A DNA stretch of 64,000 nucleotides from Megamerina dolium (Eukaryota > Arthropoda > Insecta > Diptera > Megamerinidae): NCBI GenBank assembly GCA_963854835.1, contig OY978525.1, positions 77,640,128 through 77,704,127 of the forward strand, read 5' to 3'. A program made the position numbers and the translations under genes. The notes below the pieces were generated by a model. That model ran no database searches. It saw only the letters and a program-made list of their open reading frames with translations, and had not been told where the DNA came from. This document shows positions 55,439 to 64,000 of this stretch, piece after piece; position 1 is the first letter of the stretch, and the number at the start of each line of letters is the position of its first letter.

Positions 55439-55690
55439 TTGTTTCCAAAAAAATGGTCAGCCACACCTATTTCTGAATTGCATCATCGACAGGGTCTACG
55501 AGTCCTGTGGTGGCCCGGTGAAGACTTACTTTCAAGGCTATGGTTTAAACCCGGATGGTTAACTATTAACTGTCTGGACGACGAAACTGTGGCCTGGTTA
55601 AAAGAGATGGTATCAGCACTGAAGCCATGGGAGGGAGCTGATTTAAAGGTCATGGACGAGGCAGAAGTGCCAAAGGCCAAAATCTTTTGA
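55439..55690 (+). pseudogene. LOA-like element ORF1 C-terminal domain
   Basis: 83 codons: GWLTINCLDDETVAWLKEMVSAL, then GADLKVMDEAEVPK. This resembles a conserved domain found at the ORF1 end of insect LOA/I-type elements (I associate it with DUF4780, from memory). It stops just before the RT fragment begins, so endonuclease and early RT sequences are missing. Confidence 0.5.
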
Positions 55691-57842
55691 CAAAAGCTAG
55701 GGTTGCTTTCATCCCGAAAGCAGGCAAAAAAGCGTATCTCATGCCCAAATCCTTTCGGCACATATGCCTAACATCCTTCCTGCTAAAAGTAATGGAAAAA
55801 AATATAGATCAGTACATCAGACAACTTTATCTCAAAGACACACCACTCTATACTGAACAATATGCTTACCAGTCAGGCAAGTCGACTGAGACTGCAATAC
55901 ATTGCCTGAGGAGTAAAATCGAACAGGCATTGGAGGGTAAAGAAACAGCTCTTTGTACATCGATTGACATTACAGGAGCTTTTGATAATGCTACTGTCAG
56001 GTCTATTGAGGAAGGTATGGTCAGGAAGCAAATTCATAGACTGATCATAACATAGCTTCTCAATATGCTTAATAAAACAGGACATTAATTAACGAAATGG
56101 GGACAGAAAAATTAATTGTCAAGTCAACCAAGGGTTGTCCTCAAGGAGGCGTTTTATCGCCACTCCTATGGTTATTGGTCAGTCAAGAACTTTTACAAAC
56201 TCTCGATGATCTCGGATACGAAGTTCAGGGCTTTGTAGATGACTTAATAAGAATGGTCAGATGCAAATTTGACTCTACCATAACTGAGTGCATGCAACTA
56301 GCTCTTGACATCACACTAGACTGGTCTTTCAAGAGAAAGAAGTTTCGATAAACCCTAGCAAAAGGACGCTGGTACCCTTCACGAAGAGAATGAAGTTGAA
56401 TTTAGGGACCTTCAAGTTAGGTGAAACAGAACTAACACTCTCTGAGGAGATGAAATATTTGGGAGTAATCCTGGATAAAACTCTTACTTGGAACAACCAT
56501 TTATCATACATCACGAACAAAGCCCTGAGGGCTACCTTCGCTTGCCAAAGTTTGTATGGTAAAACATGGGGACTATGACCTAAAATGATGGCGTGGTCTT
56601 ACAAAACTGTGGTAGTACCAATGATCACTTATGACTCTCTGGCAAGATGGCCCAAGGTAAATCAAGTTATGACTCAGACGATCCTTAACAGGATTCAATA
56701 GCCTGTTTGAGAGTGACGGGAGCGATGAGAACTAGCCCCACAGCAGCTTTAGGAATAATCACAGGTCTCAATCCTCTACACGTTGTTGTCAAGAGAACAA
56801 CAGCCAGTGCAGCCATAAGCCTTCTGAACTCTATTCACCTGAAAGAAGGTTACCTAAAAGGGTACATTAAGATTCTAGACGTAGTCTGGAATTCACCGGG
56901 CCTCACGGTCTTTGAAAGGATGGATAAAAAATTTGTATTCTCTAAACTCTTCGCAGTGATTATTCACAATCGTACAGCATGGAGAAACAACGAAATATTT
57001 CTAGAACAGGGCTCACAGCTATGGTACACTGATGTGTCCAAAATGGAAGATGGCAGTGCTGGAGCGGGAATTGTAGGGTCAAATTTCCGGAAGGCAATTG
57101 CAATGGGAAAAATAGCTTCCATTTTTCAGGCGGAGGTCCACGCCTTAGAGCTATCTGTCAGAGAATATCTACGTAGGGGCACTCGAGGAACCAACATATG
57201 CATTCTATCGGACAGACAGGCAGCTCTAAAATCGCCAATGAATTTCTCGTTCCAATCTAAGTTGGTTTGAAATGCTTTGAACTCCTCAATACCTTAGCAA
57301 AGAGGAACTCTGTGAATCTAATATGGGTACCGGAACACGAGGGGCATGCAGGAAATGAAATGGCAGATTTACTGGCCAGAAAGGGCGCAGACACTCCTTT
57401 CATAGGCCCAGAACCCTTATGCGGGGTAAACAGTAGCTTCATGAACAACTTAATATGTGAAAAGGAAAAAAGTAGTCTAACCGATTACTGGAGAGCCCAA
57501 ACAGGCATGCGGCAGTAGAAAAGATTCATTGACCCTGAACATATTAAGGTTGATACTATCTTGAACCTCAGCAAAAAATACATCAAACTGTACACTGAAA
57601 TACTAACAGGTCATTATAAACTTAATTATCACATGATGAAAGTGGGTGTGGTAAACAACGATGTCTGTCGACTCTGTCTTGAAGAACAGGCAACAGCAGA
57701 ACACGTTCTTTACAATTGCCCAGCTGTGGCTAGACGCAGACTATACTACCTAGGCAACAGATTCATAGTTCCCAGGGACCTAGTTAAAATCAATCCCACA
57801 GCAGTGACAGGATTTATAAATAGTCTTACATATGCTAGTTAG
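55690..57842 (+). pseudogene. LOA-like RT, RNase H and terminal zinc domain
   Basis: RT: ARVAFIPKAGKKA, FRHICLTSFLLKVMEKNID, QYAYQSGKSTETAIHCL, DITGAFDNAT (catalytic D), then after a frame break GCPQGGVLSPLLWLL and VQGFVDDLIRMV (FVDD active site, about 56230). Thumb: YLGVILDKTLTW, VVVPMITYDSLA, GAMRTSPTAALGII. RNase H: QLWYTDVSKMEDGSAGAGIV (57018 on), AEVHALELSV, CILSDRQAALKS, IWVPEHEGHAGNEMADLLA (about 57320). C terminus: ELNYHMMKVG-type (KLNYHMMKVGVVNNDVCRLC), AEHVLYNCPAVARRRL (zinc-finger-like). At least four stops or frameshifts (56056, 56350, 56578, 57270), so non-functional though active-site residues remain. Confidence 0.82.
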
Positions 57843-57912
57843 AGAATAGGCTGCACAAAAGATCTTCAGGTCGCGGTGCTTCATAGCCTTCATAATAATA
57901 ATAATAATAATA

Positions 57913-58240
57913 GTAGATATGCAAGCAAACTTTTTATAATACATATATCTACATGTGCAGGGTATAATTTGGTCGGCCCCACCAGACTGTAAGGTCAACC
58001 AAGATGGTTTGTGCGTAGTACTAGCGGTCTGAAAATTATAGCAGTGCGAAAAGATTCGATTAGATTTTTTTTAATAGTTAAGAACGAAAAACTTTTATAA
58101 AATGAATTGAATAAAATGAATGAAATAAAACCTTGGTGAACATGAGCTCTGAATTTAAAATTCGATGGAACAAATCGCACCTTAAAATGATTAGATTTAT
58201 TTTGACAATAAGTCTGGCTGTATTGCTCAATTTATTTTAT
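57913..58240. other. Spacer after the LOA-like element
   Basis: No recognised content. It includes a GGTCGGCCCCACCAGACTG phrase and AT-rich sequence. Confidence 0.5.
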
Positions 58241-58246
58241 AAAACC

Positions 58247-58372
58247 TATGAATGAAATATCTGGTCGTCCAGATAACTCTTTTGAAGAAAGCTCTGAGCG
58301 AACAAAACAGATGAAAACGAAAAAGTTACGATATCTAGAGTTAATCGATGTTATGATACTCAAAAGAAATTA
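58247..58372 (+). other. Short coding-like segment, GRP-FE-S-R-K motif
   Basis: MNEISGRPDNSFEESSERTK, then QMKTKKLRYLE. The GRP..(S)FE..S.R.K pattern resembles the start of some arthropod transposon-derived proteins. 41 codons, no continuation. Could be a remnant of a DNA transposon; weak. Confidence 0.3.
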
Positions 58373-58586
58373 AGAGAATCAGGTTAGGTAGATGCATCAA
58401 AACTAATTCAAATAAATACTTAAAATTCAGCGAATCGTCAGGTTCCAGAAGATTTGCAAAAATTCTCGTTCTACGCAGTTCAGCCTCTAAATCATAAATT
58501 AGTTCGGTATCTGCATCCTTAGCTATCTGTAAAAGCTTCATGAATTCGAAGTCATCTAAATCAGAAAATACTTGACTTACCCGCAA
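58341..58586 (-). other. Unrecognised 81-codon minus-strand segment
   Basis: VSQVFSDLDDFEFMKLL, then AKDADTELIYDLEAELRRTR and IFANLLEPDDSL: acidic/helical, protein-like composition, preceded on the minus strand by GCGGGTAAGT (splice-donor-like) and, farther upstream, MAKANDEE near 58770. I do not recognise a family. It could be an exon or transposon remnant. Confidence 0.3.
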
Positions 58587-59204
58587 AAGCTAATGATTTG
58601 ATCCTTCCGAACTTTGCGAAAAATATTGAATAATCTCGCTACCAAAATATTCGAAAACAATTTTTGATAATTTATTTAAGAATTAAAAACTTAAATTTTT
58701 AAATTAAGTGTCAGAATAACTATCGGAAATCCTAACTACCTCCTACTCTTCATCGTTAGCCTTAGCCATCTTTGTAGGTAACTAATGATTTCATTTAACT
58801 ACAAATGTAGTTGAATGCCATATACCCATATCGATAATGATAATAGCCGTTAAACAGTTAGTGAATCGAGCTACTGGTAACAGCGGCAGCCAAATCGGTG
58901 TGCAAATGACTTTTGTGCTTTGGATCATTGTCTTCTACAGTTACTTGTGCCGTAAAACTTACTCGCGGTGGTTAATAGCGCACGTTGATACAAATGGCAC
59001 ACACGTTCGGCAGTCAGTACTCTTGTGAATACGATCAATGTACTAAAACCATGCTTACAAAAGGCACCGTAAAAATGAAGCTTGTTTGGTTGGTTTACTG
59101 TGCGTACCATCGTAAATATTTACATAAAAAACAACAACAAAATTGGTTGAAAATTACGGGCGGCAGAGGGAAACAGACTCTTTTTATCACTTTGTTTATG
59201 GTAT

Positions 59205-59692
59205 ATGCATTATTATTATTATTATTATTAAGGCTATGAAGTATCGCGACCTGAAGATCTTTTGTGCAGCCTTATTCCTAACTAGCAGATCTCAAGACTA
59301 TTTATAAATCTTGTCACTGCTGTGGGATTGATTTTAACTAGGTCCCTGGGAACTATGAATCCGTTGCCAAGGTAGTTTAGTCTGCATCTAGCCACAGCTG
59401 GACAATTGCAAAGAACATGTTCTGCTGCTTCCTGTTCTTCAAGACAGATTCGACAGAGATCGTTGTTTACCACACCCATTTTCATCATGTGATAATTAAG
59501 TTTACTATGACCTGTTAGTAGTTCAGTGTACAGTGTACTATTAAAATACATTTTGATTGCTTTCATAAGGATATGAATTTTTATTTGGATGAATCCAAAT
59601 GAATTTTTAGCTTTTTTACTTTCCATTGGAATTTTCAATATTATCGTTCTTCTTCTAATATTTGAATTTCGGTAAATCCCAATGGATTTCAA
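59205..59692 (-). pseudogene. LOA-like element copy 2, 5'-truncated 3' end
   Basis: Minus strand: LYTELLTGHSKLNYHMMKMG, VVNNDLCRICLEEQEAAEHV, LCNCPAVARCRLNYLGNGF, FIVPRDLVKINPTAV, then 3' UTR AGATCTTCAGGTCGCGA and a (TAA)n tail at 59226-59205. Highly similar to 57561-57912. Coding homology starts near 59540, so it is 5'-truncated, usual for target-primed retrotransposition. Confidence 0.82.
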
Positions 59693-59800
59693 GCAGTTTT
59701 ATTTTTCATTGGAATTTCCAATAAATAAATTTTTATTTGAATTTCCAATATTTGATATTTGATGGATCCAAATCAATTTTTGAATTTATTATATTACATA
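59570..59800. repeat. Degenerate TTGGAATTTCCAAT-type repeats
   Basis: Repeated phrases such as ATTGGAATTTTCAATATT, ATTGGAATTTCCAATAAA, TGAATTTCCAATATTTGA and GGATCCAAATC/GAATCCAAATG, with local dyad symmetry (GGAATTTCC). Non-coding. Confidence 0.6.
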
Positions 59801-60123
59801 TACATGTACATATACGCAACATATTTTTAATTTGTTGAAGCCCTCAATTTCCTACTAATTTGCTCAGCAGTCTCTCATGCTCACCAACACAGTCGCAGTT
59901 GCCGATCACTGATATACACTATTAGGCTATATCTTTTGCTCGCGAACTTGTATTTGCTGATTTCTGTGCGTACATTCTATGTTGTTCATACATAAGCGTG
60001 AGCTTATTTTATTCAATTTCTCTTTTGGTTCTTTACAAATGTTTTTGAAATGCAATGATCTACGCTAAAAAAACATTAACAAAATTGGCTGAAAATTACG
60101 GGCGGCAGTGGGAAACATACATT

Positions 60124-60181
60124 ATATATACATACACATATATACACATATATACATACACACACACACACACACACACAC
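60124..60181. repeat. (TATACA)/(CA)n microsatellite at the 5' end of the R1-type element
   Basis: TACATACACATATATACACATATATACATA followed by a pure CA run to 60181, directly before element sequence. Confidence 0.95.
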
Positions 60182-60183
60182 TT

Positions 60184-63003
60184 ATGGGCCTGTCCATCCA
60201 AGACAAGCCGCTCCTTGGGAAATCCTACTACACGCGGGCGAAGATCTGTGGAATCAATTTTTACAGCTGCTATGTCCCGCCGAGTGTGACGCAAGTCGAC
60301 TATGAAAGGATTCTAGACGAACTAGTGCGAGACGCCAGAACTACTACGCCAAACGTAATAGCAGGTGACTTCAATGCATGGGCCGAGGAATGGGGCAGCA
60401 GGTTTACAAATAGGCGGGGTGATGCCCTGCTCAAGGCGTTCTCCTTGCTAGACGCTGTATTGCTCAATACTGGCGGTAGGAATACCTTCGAGAAGAATGG
60501 TCGCCGATAAATTATTGACATTACGTTCGCCAGCCGCGCGCTCGTTCGATCGACAAGCTGGCAGGTGTGCGACTTTTACACACATAGCGACCACCTTGCT
60601 ATTGTGATGGAAGTCGGCAATCATAAGCAGATTCGAGGGGGCCTACAAAAAACACAAACTAGAGAGTGGAAAGTGGAAACGCTCGATGAAGAAATTTTAA
60701 AACTCATTCTAGACGTGAACCCAGACTGTTCAAACGACGTGGACCGACAGGCTGACATGCTGTCAAAGTACGTAAGTAAAGCTTGCGACGCCGCCATGTG
60801 CAGAAAAAGACAGAATATGTTTAGAAAGCCCACGTACTGGTGGAATCAGGAGATTAATACATTAAGAAGTGAATGTCATAGAGCAAGACGTCTCTCCCAA
60901 AGAAGCCAAGGTACGCCGGAGCATATAATACTACGTGAATGCTTCAAAAAGAAACGCGAGGAGTTTAAAAAGGCGATCAAAAGCAGCAAGTCCTCATGCT
61001 TCAAAGAACTCTGTGAAAGGGTGGACGAGAACCCGTGGGGCGACGCGTATAAGATAGTGATGTCCAAGGTCAGAGGTGGTAGAGGTAAAGCACCAACCTG
61101 CTCTATCCTCCTAGCAAAGGTAGTAAAAACGCTTTTTCCGGCGCAAGACTTGCAACCGTATATGGTGATACCCCCAATAGAAGAGGCAGTGAAAATCGAC
61201 GAGTCGGAGATTATCTTAGCGGCGGAGAGATTCGGTAACGCAAAGGCGCCTGGACTTGATGGCATCCCGAATAAGGCGCTGAAGATCGCCATTAATCATA
61301 ACACGAAGCCTTTTGCCGAGCTTTTTACGAGATGTTTGAACGAGGGTGTTTTCCCGAAAGTATGGAAAAAACAGCGCCTGGTCCTCCTTCAGAAGCCGAA
61401 TAAACCGGCGGGTGAGCCAAATGCGTATCGTCCACTTTGCATGATTGATACAATGGCCAAAATATTGGAGCGGTTGATATGCACGCGTCTGGAACAACAT
61501 GTAGAAAGGAAACCACCTGGTCTGTCCGAGAACCAATTTGGTTTCAGGAGACATCGGTCGACCATAGACGCAATTAGAAAATTGACGGACATTGCTGGCA
61601 AGGCCATAGAAGGCACTAGATGGATGCATGGCGATAAAAAATATTGTGCAGTAGTGACACTAGACGTACAAAATGCCTTCAACTCGGCAAACTGGCATCT
61701 TATTATGAGGGCATTGGAGGCAAAGGAAACGCCAGCGTACCTAATGCGAATAATAAATAGTTATCTGTCTGACAGACTACTGTTGTATGACACGGACGAA
61801 GGGCCCAAAAGCTACGTGGTGACGGGTGGAGTGCCGCACGGATCTGTACTTGGTCCGCTACTGTGGAACGTGCTGTAGGATGGGGTGTTAAACCTTCCAT
61901 TGCCAAAAGAAGCCCAGATAATTGGCTACGCGGACGACATTGCCGTGACGATCGTTGCGAAGGAGCTCTCCCAAGTTCAGAGCATCTGCAGAGAGACAGC
62001 TTCGAAAATTAAGGATTGGCTCACGACGACAAAGCTCCAGCTTGCGGTACAGAAAACAGAGGCTGTACTTATCACGAGCAGGAAAAAACTCGAAAAAATC
62101 ACCCTAAACATTGACGGCTACAACATTACAACGCAACCTTCGTTGAGATATCTAGGTGTAATGATTGATACGAGGCTCAACTTCAAGACGCATATCAAAA
62201 AAGCCTGCGGTAAGGCGGCAACAATGACAGCGGCTCTGACGAGAATCATGGCCAACATTGGTGGCCCCAGCCAGAGTAGAAGAGCGCTCCTGGCTAAAGT
62301 TAGTCAATCAATATTGATGTACGCGGCGCCTATATGGGGGGCAGCTCTGCGGCAAAAAACATACTCGAAGAAGGCGAAGATAGTTTTCAGGTTAAGTGCT
62401 ATTAGAGTTGCATGTGCATTTAGGACAGTGTCACAAGAAGGTGCCGGTATTATATCTGGCATTATGCCGCCGGACATAATGGCCTCGGAGTTGGGCAGAG
62501 TATATAACAGAACCAAAAGCCTGAATAGGCGGTTAACGGCAACCGAACGGAAAGAGGAGAGACAGACGAGGCTAGACGAATGGCAAAGTCAATGGGACGC
62601 CGCAGGAAAAGGGAGGTGGACCCACAGGCTCATCAGAAACGTGCAAGCTTGGGTCGAAAGAGGACACGGAGGGACAGACTACTACCTTAAGCAGTTTTTG
62701 ACGGGCCATGGTTGTTTCAGAGAGTACCTCCACAGATTCGGTCATGATGACGCGACAGAATGTTCATTCTGCAACACTGTTGGCGAAAACGCTCAGCATA
62801 TCTTTTTCTTCTGCCTAAGATTTGAGACGCAGAGAATGACCATAGAGAAGATAATAAATGAAAGGATGACACCTGATAACATTGTGAGCCATATGCTGCG
62901 ATCGAGTTTGGTGTGGTTTAAGATGAAAGAATGGGCTGCAATAGCTCTCAAGGAGCTCAGGAAGAAGGAGTGGCAGCGGAGAAATATAACTGCAGCTGTG
63001 TGA
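60184..63003 (+). pseudogene. R1-clade ORF2: endonuclease (partial), RT, Cys/His tail; two nonsense codons
   Basis: One frame throughout. Endonuclease C-terminal half: VIAGDFNAWAEEWGSR and HSDHLAIVM. RT: AERFGNAKAPGLDGIPNKAL, RLVLLQKPNKP, YRPLCMIDTMAKILERL, ENQFGFRRHRSTIDAI, VVTLDVQNAFNSANW, GGVPHGSVLGPLLWN, IGYADDIAVT (active site, about 61920), SLRYLGVMIDTRL. C terminus: CSFCNTVGENAQHIFFFC, the CCHC-type domain of R1 elements. TAA at 60508 and TAG at 61876 are the only interruptions, each one base from a sense codon. No RNase H. Ends TGA after ITAAV at 63003. The N-terminal endonuclease residues are missing because of 5' truncation. Confidence 0.9.
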
Positions 63004-63388
<385 letters not shown>

Positions 63389-63395
63389 CTCATTT

Positions 63396-64000
<605 letters not shown>

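Larger units (their letters stand above)
55439..57912 (+). mobile_element. LOA-like non-LTR element, internally deleted, (TAA)n tail
   Basis: ORF1 end, then RT, thumb, RNase H, a Cys/His terminal domain, a 3' UTR and a TAATAATAATAATAATAATAG tail in two short runs (about 57890-57912). The 3' UTR (CAAAAGATCTTCAGGTCGCG) is repeated in reverse at 59226-59270 as the end of a second, opposite copy. The endonuclease and the first part of RT are absent. Clade is LOA/I-like by the presence of RNase H and the ALRTSPTAAL-type thumb. Confidence 0.75.
59115..60120. repeat. Dispersed direct repeat pair (~60 bp)
   Basis: 59115-59177 and 60058-60120 share ACAAAATTGG(T/C)TGAAAATTACGG and GCGGCAG(A/T)GGGAAACA. 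They flank the minus-strand LOA-like copy and AT-rich sequence. Probably two fragments of one older repeat family. Confidence 0.7.

Noticed and set aside
58837..59239. Two hydrophobic/basic plus-strand frames as a host membrane protein
   Set aside because: Short, overlapping, no start context or homology recognised, and the sequence overlaps a dispersed repeat (59115-59177).

Overview
This 64 kb window looks like repeat-rich, heterochromatin-type nuclear DNA from an insect, most likely a true fly and possibly a tephritid fruit fly. The evidence is AT-rich sequence, very long (TA)n microsatellites, and a mix of I, LOA-like, R1 and Jockey non-LTR elements, BEL/Pao and Gypsy LTR elements, and Tc1/mariner DNA transposons (including a DD41D 'rosa'-type remnant, a type first described in Ceratitis). 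I found no convincing host gene, tRNA, rRNA or CRISPR array. Nearly everything recognisable is a transposable element (TE), often nested in another.

Left part (1-9.9 kb): a DD41D transposase remnant; a long inverted repeat (752-5446) whose arms carry a broken non-LTR reverse transcriptase (RT) and whose centre holds a DNA transposon with ~280 bp imperfect terminal inverted repeats (TIRs, 1987-4325); then minus-strand LOA-like and RTE-like RT fragments and a mariner N-terminal remnant.

Middle-left (9.9-22.9 kb): a clean three-level nest. A Tc1-like element with an intact 346-aa DD34E transposase (9913-11563) is abutted at its right end by an I-type element (11566-22922). ORF1 of the I element is split by a young BEL/Pao element (12795-18994) with near-identical ~520 bp LTRs, a perfect 5-bp target duplication (AATAG), and an intact gag-protease ORF, but no RT, RNase H or integrase.

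Centre (23.6-51.3 kb): a Gypsy element with a SAP-domain gag and a deleted RT, an inverted deletion derivative of it, and a BEL/Pao element with a full but decayed pol form a cassette present twice in tandem (about 24.13-38.18 and 38.18-50.25 kb). In the first cassette the BEL copy has been turned into a ~3 kb-armed palindrome. The two Gypsy copies have complementary lesions: copy 1 has an intact gag and broken pol, copy 2 a broken gag and an open (RT-less) pol frame.

Right part (50-64 kb): a decayed mariner; Jockey, LOA-like and BEL fragments; a degenerate tandem repeat; two LOA-like elements facing tail to tail; an R1-clade element (60.18-63.28 kb) bounded on both sides by (CA)n, as expected for a microsatellite-targeting lineage; and a fold-back structure that runs to the last base of the window.

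Protein calls rest on motifs I can read in the translations. Family names are from recognition without a database search.
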